From Novosphingobium colocasiae (lineage in GTDB: Bacteria; Pseudomonadota; Alphaproteobacteria; Sphingomonadales; Sphingomonadaceae), in contig NZ_BMZA01000013.1 of NCBI RefSeq assembly GCF_014652555.1, positions 1 to 64,000 on the forward strand: 64,000 bases of DNA. Direction: 5' to 3'. Shown piece by piece: positions 1 to 8,061 of the stretch (position 1 is its first letter; each line of letters opens with the position of its first letter). Made by a program: the position numbers and the translations under genes. A model generated the notes under the pieces. That model did no database searches. It was not told where the DNA came from and saw nothing but the letters and a program-made list of their open reading frames with translations.

Positions 1-54
1 CCATGATCTACCTCGCCGCAGCCGTCATCAATTCACGATAAATCCCCACAACCC

Positions 55-573
55 CTAGTCGTTCAGCAGCGCCCCGATCGGCTGGAGCGTATCGGGAAAC
101 ACGTCGAACCCGGTCGCCGCGACGAACGCCCGTTCGCGCCCGATCTGGCCGGCGGCGTTGGCGAGCAGCCACGATTCCAGCCGCGCCGTGTCCTGGCCAT
201 CGAGCCGGGCATAAGCGGCGGCGATCTCGTCAGCGACGGCGGCGCGCACCGCGTTGTTGGCATCGCGCACGCGGGCGAGCGAAACCGGCGGCCCTGCAAC
301 AACCGCCTCACCGGCGGCTGCGGCTTCCCGGCTGCTGTCGGACAGCGTCCCCACGTGGTCGGCCAATCCGGCAACCGTGGCGATCAGATCGCGCAGATCG
401 GCAATCTCGAAGGCATAGGCATGATCGATCTGGTCGTTCAGCAGAGCCAGCGAGCCCAGCGTGATGTGCAACTGCTCGATCGCGGCCTTGTTGGCCGGAT
501 CGACCGCAGGCAGGACCGTTTCCGATAGTGCCTTGATCATCGAGCGGATGCGCAGATCGATTCCCGGCTGCAT
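55..573 (-). CDS. Conserved hypothetical protein beside a phosphotransferase
   Basis: A 172-residue soluble, mostly alpha-helical protein that I do not recognise. There is no signal peptide, membrane segment or cysteine cluster. Alanine-rich helices dominate, for example around residues 78-125. It is transcribed divergently from the phosphotransferase gene at 700 across a 126-bp gap that holds a promoter and an inverted repeat, so the two genes may share control. The first bases of the window (reverse complement of 1-15) read like a ribosome site AGGTAG followed by ATG at position 4, so another minus-strand gene probably follows immediately. That would make this the first gene of an operon running out of the window. 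The function is unknown; a role beside acyl-CoA or fatty-acid metabolism is only a guess from the neighbour. Confidence 0.75.
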   Translation of the reverse strand: MQPGIDLRIRSMIKALSETVLPAVDPANKAAIEQLHITLGSLALLNDQIDHAYAFEIADLRDLIATVAGLADHVGTLSDSSREAAAAGEAVVAGPPVSLARVRDANNAVRAAVADEIAAAYARLDGQDTARLESWLLANAAGQIGRERAFVAATGFDVFPDTLQPIGALLND

Positions 574-611
574 TTTCTCTCCTCAGGTACGGCTTATCGT
601 GCCGTTACCGA

Positions 612-659
612 TTGACGTGTTACCAGTGGCAAACTAACAAATCAAGTGCACGGTTTGTT
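612..659 (+). promoter_or_regulatory. Promoter with overlapping inverted-repeat operator in a divergent gap
   Basis: TTGACG at 612-617 and TAACAA at 635-640 are 17 bp apart and point toward the phosphotransferase gene. An inverted repeat, AACAAATC (636-643), 8 bp, GGTTTGTT (652-659), has 7 of 8 positions paired and overlaps the -10 box. This is the usual layout for a TetR- or FadR-like repressor site. It is read from sequence only; no regulator gene is visible beside it. Confidence 0.4.
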
Positions 660-699
660 TTAATCGTGCCAATGAAATTGAACTGGGAGTAAGGAACGG

Positions 700-1902
700 A
701 TGGCCGATGTCCGGCAGTTGCGCAGTCACCCGACTGATGAATGGATCGCGCAAATGCGCGCGCGATACCCGACCGAACCCTCGATCGACGAGGCGCTGAC
801 GCGGCGGCTGCGCAAGCGCGGGCAGACCGTTTCCTATTCCTCGCCCACGCTCGATCACGTCGGCGAACGCCTGGCGAAGTTCCTGGGATCGCAGGCCGAA
901 GGCCCGGTGGCGATCCGCAACCTCCAGCGGTTGACCGGCGGGGCGTCGAAGGAACAGTTCGTGTTCGATCTGGACTGGGTTCGCGATGGCGAGCAGCGGG
1001 TGGGCGACCGGATGGTCCTGCGCTGCGAACCGGCGGCCTCGATCGTCGAGACCAGCCGTCGGCGCGAATTCGAACTGATGCGCTTCGGTGGCAGTCTGAT
1101 GCCGGTCCCCCCGGTCTATTGGCTGGACGAAGACGGCAGCATGATGGGCATGCCCTCGCTGGTATCGGGCTTCGTCACCGGCACGCAGAAGCCGGCGCAG
1201 GTTTCATCCAACGTCTCCGGCATGGGCATCCATTTCCCCGCCGACTACCGTGCCGCTCTTGCGCCGCAATACGTGCGCTACATGGTGGCGCTGCACCAGG
1301 CCGAGATTCCGGCAGACGGGCTTCCCAGCTTTGTGCGTCCCGCCGCCGGAACGACCGAGGCGTCCGAACTGCTGGTCAACTGGTGGGCGCGGATCTGGGC
1401 GGAGGATCTTTACGAGGAAGCGCCGATCGCGACGATCACCGAACACTGGCTGCGCCGCAATGCCCCCGTGCTGGATCGCGCCTCGGTGGTGCACGGGGAT
1501 TTCCGCACCGGCAATTTCCTGTTCGATGAAGCCAGCCGCTCGATCACGGCGGTGCTGGACTGGGAACTGGGCTATATCGGCGATCGCCACGGCGATCTCG
1601 GCTGGGTCATCACCGATCTCTACATCACCCGCGAAGCCGGCGTTCCTTATCACTGCGGGCTGTTCGCCGGGACCGACGATCTGGTCGAGCAGTACGAAGC
1701 TGCCGGCGGATTGCCGATCGATCGCAAAAAACTGGCCTGGCACAAGATTTTCTGCACCTGGAAGCAACTGGTGCTGTCGCTCGGCTGCGCGCTGCGCGCC
1801 GGGGACGGACGCACGCACCAGGACGTGCTGCTGACCTGGCTTTCGGGCGGGGGCTATGTCCTGTCGGAATCGCTGCGCCGCTTGCTGGAGGAACACGGCT
1901 GA
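700..1902 (+). CDS. Phosphotransferase family protein (APH / ACAD10-like kinase fold)
   Basis: A 400-residue cytoplasmic protein with the aminoglycoside-phosphotransferase/choline-kinase fold. The catalytic loop VVHGDFRTGNFLFD lies around residues 264-277. The metal-binding segment AVLDWELGYIGDRHGDLGW follows at about 285-303. Members of this subgroup are often next to acyl-CoA dehydrogenases and resemble the kinase domain of ACAD10, which acts on hydroxyacyl-CoA. Antibiotic resistance is therefore not the expected role. The ATG has GGGAGTAAGGA just upstream, which fixes the start. The substrate cannot be told from the sequence. A divergent promoter with a possible operator precedes it. Confidence 0.88.
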   Translation: MADVRQLRSHPTDEWIAQMRARYPTEPSIDEALTRRLRKRGQTVSYSSPTLDHVGERLAKFLGSQAEGPVAIRNLQRLTGGASKEQFVFDLDWVRDGEQRVGDRMVLRCEPAASIVETSRRREFELMRFGGSLMPVPPVYWLDEDGSMMGMPSLVSGFVTGTQKPAQVSSNVSGMGIHFPADYRAALAPQYVRYMVALHQAEIPADGLPSFVRPAAGTTEASELLVNWWARIWAEDLYEEAPIATITEHWLRRNAPVLDRASVVHGDFRTGNFLFDEASRSITAVLDWELGYIGDRHGDLGWVITDLYITREAGVPYHCGLFAGTDDLVEQYEAAGGLPIDRKKLAWHKIFCTWKQLVLSLGCALRAGDGRTHQDVLLTWLSGGGYVLSESLRRLLEEHG

Positions 1903-2140
1903 GGGGTGCGACTTGGCATCGGGGCGGCCGATTGCGCGACCGCCCCTGTGCCATTCTCTCCCGCTTCAGGCCCCGTTTTTCGGGTGCGGGGTGCCTGCCA
2001 ATTTGCCATCGACAGGGACGGTAGGCGGGTGCCGGTTATCCCGGTTGATCCAGCACCTGTTCGAACCAAAGGCCAATCCCGCGGTCCAGTGCCGACGGCG
2101 CTTTACGGCAACGTGAATTCACAGGTCAAAATAACATTTC

Positions 2141-2168
2141 GTAATTTCAGTTATTTAACTGAGATTAC
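2141..2168. repeat. 28-bp AT-rich near-perfect palindrome between convergent genes
   Basis: Two 13-bp arms, beginning GTAATTTC and ending GAGATTAC, pair at 12 of 13 positions around a TT centre. It lies in the 317-bp gap (1903-2219) between the convergent phosphotransferase and ruvX genes. That gap is much more AT-rich at 2110-2170 than its surroundings and also holds the palindrome GTGAATTCAC (2113-2122). I see no gene in the gap. It could be a protein-binding site; it lacks the GC stem and T-run of an intrinsic terminator. Confidence 0.5.
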
Positions 2169-2197
2169 CCATAGCGGTTGACGGCTGCTCGGGGAAT

Positions 2198-2215
2198 CCC
2201 CGCTCTGCAGCGGGG
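2198..2215 (-). terminator. GC hairpin just after ruvX
   Basis: CCCCGCT and AGCGGGG pair perfectly around CTGC, starting 4 bp beyond the ruvX stop codon. No T-run follows on the minus strand, so it is at best a weak intrinsic terminator or an mRNA 3' end stabiliser for the long minus-strand operon. Confidence 0.4.
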
Positions 2216-2219
2216 TTGC

Positions 2220-2705
2220 TTACAATACCCCGCCGGCCAAAGCATCGATCGCGCCTTGCAGGATAACGGCGGCGGCCGCCGAATCGATCCGCTCCGCGCG
2301 TTTGCCACGGCTCATGTCCTGACCAATCAGGTCGCGTTCGGCCATGGCGGTGGACCAGCGTTCGTCCCACAGCAGGATGGGCAACCCCAACACCGCCAGG
2401 TTGCGGGCGTAGGCGCGGCTCGATTGCGCGCGCGGGCCGGAAGAACCGTCCATGTTGAGCGGCAGGCCGATGACGATACCCTTGATCGCTCGCTCGCGGA
2501 TCAGCGCCTCCAGCGCCGCCTTGTCGGCACCGAACTTGCCGCGCTTGAGCGTCTTGGCGGCCGTGGCGAAACGCCAGCCGGCATCGCAGAAGGCCGTGCC
2601 GATGGTCTGCGTTCCCAGATCGAGCCCGATCAGCCCGCCGCCCTCGGGCAGCGCGTCGCGGTATTCCAGAGCGCTGGTGGTAATCAGGACTGCTGCTTGT
2701 GCCAT
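2220..2705 (-). CDS. ruvX: RuvX/YqgF family putative Holliday junction resolvase / pre-16S rRNA nuclease
   Basis: A 161-residue RNase H-fold nuclease of the YqgF family. The N-terminal active-site strand LIGLDLGTQTIGTAFCD (about 25-41) supplies the first catalytic Asp. IVIGLPLNMDGSSGPRA follows near residue 77, then the DERWST motif near 114, and DSAAAAVIL near the C terminus gives the last acidic residue. The family is described both as a Holliday junction resolvase and as the nuclease finishing the 16S rRNA 5' end; the second has good experimental support in E. coli. Its start overlaps the 3' end of the DUF3089 gene by 22 bp, so the two are translationally coupled. It is the last gene of the minus-strand run that begins with pyrE. 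Confidence 0.93.
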   Translation of the reverse strand: MAQAAVLITTSALEYRDALPEGGGLIGLDLGTQTIGTAFCDAGWRFATAAKTLKRGKFGADKAALEALIRERAIKGIVIGLPLNMDGSSGPRAQSSRAYARNLAVLGLPILLWDERWSTAMAERDLIGQDMSRGKRAERIDSAAAAVILQGAIDALAGGVL

Positions 2706-3805
2706 GCTTGCAAGCGCCTCTGGAAATCGCTGCGCAGATTGGCCCAGAACAGCGTCATGTCATAGAGATGATAATTGTTACCCGGCAGCACATAGGGCCC
2801 CATGTCGAGCTTGGGGGCTTCGCCGATGTGCAGGAAATGGTCCGGGCCGCATGCGGCGGGAACCACTTGCGGTTCAAGTCTGCCGGTGCCCGCCCGGAAA
2901 TCCGGCACCAGCGTCCCGGTATTTGCCTGCGCCCCGCTCTGGCCGTCGTTCGTCCCGGTCAGCGGGTTGGTGCAGACGAAGGCGCTGCCGGCCACCGCTT
3001 GCCCGTCCAGCCCGCGCCGGCGGCCATAGGCGCTCAGCAGCATGGCGGTGTCGGCGGGATCGGCGACGGTCAGCCAGCTTAACACGCAGCCGCTCTGGTC
3101 CGCCGTACTGCAGGCGGGCAGGCCCATGCGCGGCAGGTCGTGATCGATCGAGACCGGCCAGCCGATGACATAAGCCGCAGCCACTCGCTGCGCGACCGGC
3201 GTTCCCGCAATCCGGGCCGCGATCAGGCGGCGCAGCAGGAACGCGCCCTGGCTGTGCCCGGCCAGGACGATCGGGCCTTTGGGGTTGGCCTTCAGGAAAT
3301 TGTCGAAGGCGGCGATCACATCCAGCGTCGCCACATCCAGCGCGGCGTCGGCCTGCGGCTTGGCCGAGAGGAACGCGCCGATCGTCGCCTGGCGATAGCG
3401 CGGGGCCCAGATCCGCCCGGCGACGTTGAACGGGCTCGCCATCGCCTTGACCATCAACGCGGCCTGATCGCGCGACGGCTTGTCGTCCAGCGGCGCATTC
3501 CATGCGGTCTTCAGGGCGAAGCTGGTGGGGTGGACGAAGAAGACGGCGGTGTCCGGCGGCGCGGAGGCGGCGGGCTGCAGGCCTTCGGGGCGGTAGAGCG
3601 CGGGGTTTCCGGCGATATCCGGCCGGGCGACCCACATCGCCGCATCATCCCAGGCGGCGGGGGGCAGCGGCCGCAGCGGGGTGAAGTCGGCGTCGGGAAC
3701 GAAGGCGCGCTCGGTCAGGTCCTCGGACCAGAAGGTCAGCGCCACCCGGCCGATGACGAGCACCACCAGAAGCACCGCGATGGCGTACAGGAACTTGCGG
3801 ACCAA
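2684..3805 (-). CDS. DUF3089 family alpha/beta hydrolase, membrane anchored
   Basis: A 373-residue protein with one N-terminal hydrophobic helix (about residues 5-24), so the catalytic part probably sits in the periplasm. The nucleophile elbow GHSQGAFLLRRLIA lies near residue 182, with Ser inside G-H-S-Q-G, as in alpha/beta hydrolases. The tail has HFLHIGEAPKLDMG and ends with DFQRRLQAWHKQQS. These are features of the DUF3089 family, which is common in sphingomonads and has no settled substrate. It lies 4 bp after the permease gene and overlaps ruvX, so it is part of the same operon. Lipase or esterase activity is plausible but not shown. Confidence 0.85.
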   Translation of the reverse strand: MVRKFLYAIAVLLVVLVIGRVALTFWSEDLTERAFVPDADFTPLRPLPPAAWDDAAMWVARPDIAGNPALYRPEGLQPAASAPPDTAVFFVHPTSFALKTAWNAPLDDKPSRDQAALMVKAMASPFNVAGRIWAPRYRQATIGAFLSAKPQADAALDVATLDVIAAFDNFLKANPKGPIVLAGHSQGAFLLRRLIAARIAGTPVAQRVAAAYVIGWPVSIDHDLPRMGLPACSTADQSGCVLSWLTVADPADTAMLLSAYGRRRGLDGQAVAGSAFVCTNPLTGTNDGQSGAQANTGTLVPDFRAGTGRLEPQVVPAACGPDHFLHIGEAPKLDMGPYVLPGNNYHLYDMTLFWANLRSDFQRRLQAWHKQQS

Positions 3806-3809
3806 GGGC

Positions 3810-4922
3810 TCAGGCCTCTGCCGGCGCGTCGGGGGCGTTGCGCGATGCTTCGCGTTCCAGCCAGATCTTGATCATCGCCACCAGCGGATCGGCGAAGACC
3901 AGTCCCAGCAACCCGAACAGCACGCCCATGATAAGCTGGGCGGCCAGCACCAGCGCGGGCGGCAGGTCAACGGTCTTGCGGGCGATCATCGGGACGATCA
4001 GGTAGCCGTCGATCAGGTGGATCACAAGATAAACGAAAATCGTATAGATCCCCATGTCGGCGCCGCCGGAAAACCCGACCATGACCATCAGCGCGCCCGA
4101 GATCGGGGCGCCGATGTTGGGCAGGAACGCCAGCATTCCGGTGATCAGCGCCAGCAGCGCCGCCATCGGCACGCCGTAGCTTTGCAGCAGCACCCAGGTG
4201 AACAGCCCTTCCACGGTCATCCCGATCACCCGGCCCATCAGCAGCCGGCGCAGCGCCGCCGCCATGATCCGCGTCGTCACCTCGTAGTGATCGCGCCGGT
4301 CGCGCGGCAGCATCCAGCCGAAGCCGCGCTGATAGAGCCGGGGCTCCAGCGCGAAGTAGATGCCAAGCACCAGGATCAGGAAGATCGTCGTCAGCGCGCC
4401 GAACAGCCCGCCCAATGCCGCCGTTACCTGGCCGATGCCGCCCACGCCGCCCAGGCCTTCATGAAGCAGCGCCCGCCAGTCGCCCAGCCGGATGCGCATG
4501 CCGTGCTCCGCCAGCCAGTCCAGCGCGACGCGCCCCTGCTTTTCCAGCGTCGCCGGCAGTTCGCTGGCCTGATCGGCGATCTGGCTGCCGGCAAAGCGGC
4601 TCATCCACAGCAGGAACAGCATGGCTGCCAGCAGCACCAGCATAACCCGCCAGCTTCGCCGTACCGGCAGGACCCGGCCGATCATCCGCGCCCCCCCGTC
4701 GATCAGCGCGGCAAAGACCACGCCGCCGAACACCACCAGCAGCGATTGGGCCAGGAACACCGCCAGCGCGAACAGAGCCGCAGTGCCGATCCACACGAAC
4801 GCCTTGCGCGATTCGTGGCGGACCAGCGGATCGACGAAATCGGTGGGCCCGACACGATGTGCCGCAGGCTCTGCGGGCTCCTGCGCCTCGCGCGCTTCGG
4901 TATCGAAGGTGCCCGCGCCCAT
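3810..4922 (-). CDS. AI-2E family transporter (YdiK/TqsA-like permease)
   Basis: A 370-residue inner-membrane protein with about eight hydrophobic segments in the usual two-block pattern, separated by a soluble region (about 120-200). The family signature NIGAPISGALMVMVGFSGG follows near residue 270. The family contains an autoinducer-2 exporter and sodium/proton antiporters, so the substrate is open. The gene lies 6 bp after lepB and 4 bp before the DUF3089 gene, implying one transcript. The N terminus (about 1-45) is a charged cytosolic tail. Confidence 0.9.
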   Translation of the reverse strand: MGAGTFDTEAREAQEPAEPAAHRVGPTDFVDPLVRHESRKAFVWIGTAALFALAVFLAQSLLVVFGGVVFAALIDGGARMIGRVLPVRRSWRVMLVLLAAMLFLLWMSRFAGSQIADQASELPATLEKQGRVALDWLAEHGMRIRLGDWRALLHEGLGGVGGIGQVTAALGGLFGALTTIFLILVLGIYFALEPRLYQRGFGWMLPRDRRDHYEVTTRIMAAALRRLLMGRVIGMTVEGLFTWVLLQSYGVPMAALLALITGMLAFLPNIGAPISGALMVMVGFSGGADMGIYTIFVYLVIHLIDGYLIVPMIARKTVDLPPALVLAAQLIMGVLFGLLGLVFADPLVAMIKIWLEREASRNAPDAPAEA

Positions 4923-4928
4923 CGCGCC

Positions 4929-5822
4929 CTAGCGGCCGGCGGGAAGTGCGGCCTTCTCGGCGCGCAGGCTGGTGAAGGCGCGGCCATCGCGCAGCGATCC
5001 CCACCACGACAGCGGGTTCCACGATGCCGATCCGTTCAGCGAGAAGGTGGTGAATTCGGCGCGCCCGCCAATATCGTAAAGCGGCACCGGTCCGCCCAGA
5101 CCGTTGCCCCACAGCGGCTCGCGGCTGTCGGCCGAATGGTCGCGGTTGTCGCCCATCAGGAACACGTAACCGTCGGGAATGGTGATTTCGGGCATGTGAT
5201 CCAGCGACTGGTCCAGGTGGTCGATAATCAGGTAACTCGCGCCGTTCGGCAGGGTTTCACGATAGACCGGCAACTCGCACACATCCCTGCCCGAAGGCGC
5301 GCGGCCCTTGAGGCCGGGGAAGGTCTCCTCCTCGCACGGCTGGTTGGCATCGACCGGCAATTCCAGTGGCGGCTGGGTTTCCTGCGGCACCGGCTTGCCG
5401 TTCAGCACGATCTGACCGTTGACCACCGCGATGCGATCGCCGGGCCGGGCGACCACGCGCTTGATCAGGTCTTCCTTGCGGTTGCGCGGCACGACGATGA
5501 CGATATCGCCGTATTCCGGCGTCCGCCCGAACAGTCGCCAGGTCCCGCGCGGCAGCAGGTGAAAGCTGACCGAAGACCAGTTGAAGCCATAAGGATATTT
5601 GGAAACGACCAGCCGGTCTCCCACCAGCAGCCCCGGCATCATCGAGATGGATGGGATGTAGAACGGCTTGGCGACGAACGAGTGGAAGCACAGCACCGCC
5701 ACCAGCATCAGCGCCAGCGCGCGGATCTCGCCCGCCCAGTCCACCTTTGCAGGGGCAGGTGCTTCATCCGGTTCGGAAGTGGGCAGCGGTTCGGTCATGC
5801 CGGGGCTTTGCGGTTCGTTCAT
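4929..5822 (-). CDS. lepB: Signal peptidase I
   Basis: A 297-residue membrane-anchored serine protease that cleaves signal peptides from Sec-exported proteins on the periplasmic face. One membrane helix spans about residues 33-52. Box B IPSISMMPGLLVGDR gives the catalytic Ser60, and KRVVARPGDR gives the general-base Lys121. The C-terminal box MGDNRDHSADSR is present. The variable region has two Cys residues. An N-terminal proline/glutamate-rich cytosolic tail precedes the helix. It sits 39 bp after acpS. In many proteobacteria lepB is followed by rnc and era, but here a permease follows instead. Confidence 0.96.
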   Translation of the reverse strand: MNEPQSPGMTEPLPTSEPDEAPAPAKVDWAGEIRALALMLVAVLCFHSFVAKPFYIPSISMMPGLLVGDRLVVSKYPYGFNWSSVSFHLLPRGTWRLFGRTPEYGDIVIVVPRNRKEDLIKRVVARPGDRIAVVNGQIVLNGKPVPQETQPPLELPVDANQPCEEETFPGLKGRAPSGRDVCELPVYRETLPNGASYLIIDHLDQSLDHMPEITIPDGYVFLMGDNRDHSADSREPLWGNGLGGPVPLYDIGGRAEFTTFSLNGSASWNPLSWWGSLRDGRAFTSLRAEKAALPAGR

Positions 5823-5861
5823 GGGGCGGGGGACTGCTTATGCAAAGGAAAGGAACCCGCG

Positions 5862-6269
5862 TCACGCCGGCAGCGGACGGGCCTCGATGACGACGAAGGC
5901 CTGGGCCCATGGATGATCGTCCGTGAGCGTGAGATGAATCACCGCCTCATGGCCTGCCGGCACCAGCATGTCGAGCCGCGCGCGCGCGCCACCCGTCAGC
6001 AGCAGCGTCGGCGCGCCGGAAGGGGCGTTGACGACGCCGATGTCCTTCATGAACACCCCGGCCTTGAACCCGGTGCCCACCGCTTTCGAGTAGGCTTCCT
6101 TGGCGGCAAACCGCTTGGCCAGCGTCCCCGCCACCGTATGCGGCCGCCGCGCCGCCTTGGCCCGTTCGGTTTCCGTGAACACGCGGTTGAGGAAGCGATC
6201 GCCGAACCGGTCGATCGAATTGCGGATGCGCTCGATGTTGCACAGGTCAGAGCCGAGGCCGATTATCAT
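5862..6269 (-). CDS. acpS: Holo-[acyl-carrier-protein] synthase
   Basis: A 135-residue enzyme that transfers 4'-phosphopantetheine from CoA to the serine of acyl carrier protein, activating it for fatty-acid synthesis. The start [15 protein letters not shown] holds the conserved Mg-binding Asp8. The second motif, [16 protein letters not shown] (near residue 54), supplies the catalytic Glu and Lys. The length is normal for the family. It lies between pdxJ and lepB, the classic proteobacterial order. A 135-bp palindromic repeat separates it from pdxJ, so some uncoupling of expression is possible. Confidence 0.96.
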   Translation of the reverse strand: MIIGLGSDLCNIERIRNSIDRFGDRFLNRVFTETERAKAARRPHTVAGTLAKRFAAKEAYSKAVGTGFKAGVFMKDIGVVNAPSGAPTLLLTGGARARLDMLVPAGHEAVIHLTLTDDHPWAQAFVVIEARPLPA

Positions 6270-6346
6270 CGCGTGTTTCCCGGGCCGTGTGGTCTGTATA
6301 TCAAACCGCCTCGCCGATCAGGCCGGGCCCTATAATCCCCAACCCC

Positions 6347-6481
6347 GTCATGCTGAACTTGTTTCACCATCCATCCATCGGTTTGCCCCGAGGGCCGAAT
6401 GGCGCAATTTCCCCGCGGTTTCGCCTGCACGGGATATCCGCGCCAGCAGCACGATGGACCCTGAAACGAGTTCAGGATGAC
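6347..6481. repeat. Interspersed palindromic repeat, family A, copy 1
   Basis: A 135-bp element bounded by inverted arms starting GTCATGCTGAACTTG and ending GAGTTCAGGATGAC. Copy 2 is at 40975-41106. The two copies share both arms and inner stretches such as TCGGTTTGCCCC and CAGCACGAT next to the right arm. The middle of the element is less conserved. It fills most of the acpS-pdxJ gap and has no coding potential. It behaves like a REP/BIME- or MITE-like non-coding repeat. Confidence 0.8.
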
Positions 6482-6516
6482 GGGAAGAGAGGTGAAGACT
6501 GCAGGGGCAGCGCAGT

Positions 6517-7260
6517 TCACCGCGCTTCGTCCATCAGTTGCCGCATTCGTCTTACCGCACTGTCCAGACCGACGAAAATCGCCTCTCCGATCAGGTAATG
6601 GCCGATGTTGAGTTCGGCCAGTTGCGGGATGGCGGCGATGGGCTGGACGTTGTCGTAAGTCAGGCCGTGGCCGGCATGCGGCTCGATGCCGTTCTTGGCA
6701 GCCAGCGCGGCGATATCGGCAATCCGCCGCAGTTCGACGGCAACCCGGTCGCCGGCGGCGTGGGCGTATTCGCCGGTGTGCAGTTCGACCACCGGCGCGC
6801 CGAGCTTCATCGCCGCTTCGATCTGGCGCGCTTCGGGGGCGATGAACAGGCTGACGCGGACCCCGGCATCGGCCAGCCGGGCGACGATCGGGGCAAGCCG
6901 GTTGTGCTGGCCGGCGGCGTCGAGCCCGCCCTCGGTCGTGCGCTCCTCGCGCCGCTCGGGGACGATGCAGGCGGCGTGCGGGCGATGGCGCAGCGCGATC
7001 TCCAGCATCTCGTCGGTCGCGGCCATTTCCAGGTTGATCGGCAACCCGGTCGCCTGCGCCACGCGGACAAGATCGTCGTCGCGGATATGACGCCGGTCCT
7101 CGCGCAAGTGGACAGTGATCCCGTCACCGCCCGCCGCCGCCACGACCTCGGCCGCGCGGGCCGGGTCCGGATGCGCGCCGCCGCGCGCGTTGCGGATGGT
7201 GGCGACGTGATCGATGTTGACGCCGAGGCGCAGGCGGGCAGGGGCGAGGGCGTTAGTCAC
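6517..7260 (-). CDS. pdxJ: Pyridoxine 5'-phosphate synthase
   Basis: A 247-residue TIM-barrel enzyme that condenses 3-amino-2-oxopropyl phosphate with deoxyxylulose 5-phosphate to make pyridoxine 5'-phosphate (vitamin B6). [19 protein letters not shown] near the start, [15 protein letters not shown] (about 50-64), the Glu of [10 protein letters not shown] and the phosphate-binding [13 protein letters not shown] near the C terminus are all family hallmarks. The length is standard. It lies 16 bp after pyrE and upstream of acpS. Confidence 0.97.
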   Translation of the reverse strand: MTNALAPARLRLGVNIDHVATIRNARGGAHPDPARAAEVVAAAGGDGITVHLREDRRHIRDDDLVRVAQATGLPINLEMAATDEMLEIALRHRPHAACIVPERREERTTEGGLDAAGQHNRLAPIVARLADAGVRVSLFIAPEARQIEAAMKLGAPVVELHTGEYAHAAGDRVAVELRRIADIAALAAKNGIEPHAGHGLTYDNVQPIAAIPQLAELNIGHYLIGEAIFVGLDSAVRRMRQLMDEAR

Positions 7261-7276
7261 GATCGGCGGTTCCCGG

Positions 7277-7861
7277 TCAGGGCTGGGCGCGGCTGCCCGG
7301 CTTTACGGCCGGGGTCGCGGCAAGGTGCTGCGGCAGTTCGTCCGGGGCATAAGTCGGGAAATTGAGCGCGACCAGCGGGAAATAGGGCACGCCAAGGTCC
7401 ACCGTCCCGGCCGAGCGATCGACCAGCGATGCGGCGGCGATCACTTTGCCGCCCGCCGCTTCGATGGCGCGAATCGCCTCGCGGCTGGAAAGGCCGGTGG
7501 TGACCACGTCCTCGACCATCAGCACTTCGTCGCCCGGCTCCAGCGCAAAGCCGCGGCGCAGTTCGAAAGTGCCGTCCGGACGCTCGACGAACATGGCGTC
7601 CACATCGAGCGCGCGGCCCATTTCCTGGCCGATGATGACCCCGCCCATCGCCGGCGAGACCACCTTGGCGATGCGCTTGCGGATGTCGTGGGGCAGCTTT
7701 GCCGCCAGCGCCACGGCGAGGCGCGCGGCGCGGGCCGGGTTCATCAGCACGCGCGCGCACTGCAGATAATGCGCGCTGTGGCGGCCGGACGAGAGCAGGA
7801 AATGCCCTTCGAGCAGGGCCTTGCTGGCGCGGAACTCGGCGAGGACTTCTTCTTCCTGCAT
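7277..7861 (-). CDS. pyrE: Orotate phosphoribosyltransferase
   Basis: A 194-residue enzyme that makes orotidine 5'-monophosphate from orotate and PRPP in de novo pyrimidine synthesis. The PRPP-binding loop [18 protein letters not shown] lies at about residues 113-130. [15 protein letters not shown] near residue 21 is the orotate-side motif, and [17 protein letters not shown] lies near 69. It is the first gene of the minus-strand run pyrE-pdxJ-acpS-lepB and diverges from the oxidase locus. Its promoter must lie in the gap up to 8061, which also holds the ctaC promoter. Confidence 0.96.
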   Translation of the reverse strand: MQEEEVLAEFRASKALLEGHFLLSSGRHSAHYLQCARVLMNPARAARLAVALAAKLPHDIRKRIAKVVSPAMGGVIIGQEMGRALDVDAMFVERPDGTFELRRGFALEPGDEVLMVEDVVTTGLSSREAIRAIEAAGGKVIAAASLVDRSAGTVDLGVPYFPLVALNFPTYAPDELPQHLAATPAVKPGSRAQP

Positions 7862-7940
7862 TGCGGTGCTTCCCTCAACTGCTGTGCATTGATCCGACGC
7901 AAGATTGCCGCCTGCGACGCAAAATTTCCCCTAGAGGCGC

Positions 7941-7969
7941 TTGAGACACGCGGCAAGCGCGCGTATAGG
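7941..7969 (+). promoter_or_regulatory. Predicted sigma70-type promoter of the cytochrome oxidase locus
   Basis: TTGAGA (7941-7946) and TATAGG (7964-7969) are separated by exactly 17 bp and point toward ctaC, about 85 bp upstream of its chosen start. This is the best -35/-10 pair in the pyrE-ctaC divergent gap. Confidence 0.5.
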
Positions 7970-8061
7970 CCCCGTCAATGGGGGGCTTTCGCCTCCGCAA
8001 ACGGGGTACGCGCGTGCCGGTTCCGGGCCCGCGCGAAACAGGAAACGGAAGCGCAACAACG

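Noticed and set aside
2141..2168. A dif site for chromosome dimer resolution
   Set aside because: The 28-bp length could fit an 11-6-11 plan, but the arms carry no TTATGTTAA-like XerD half-site or matching XerC half-site.
3681..6335. A long open frame on the plus strand (884 codons) opposite the permease, lepB and acpS genes
   Set aside because: It lies antisense to three well-conserved genes. Its translation is rich in Arg, Gln, His and Asp as expected from GC-rich antisense frames, and it has no fold-like pattern.
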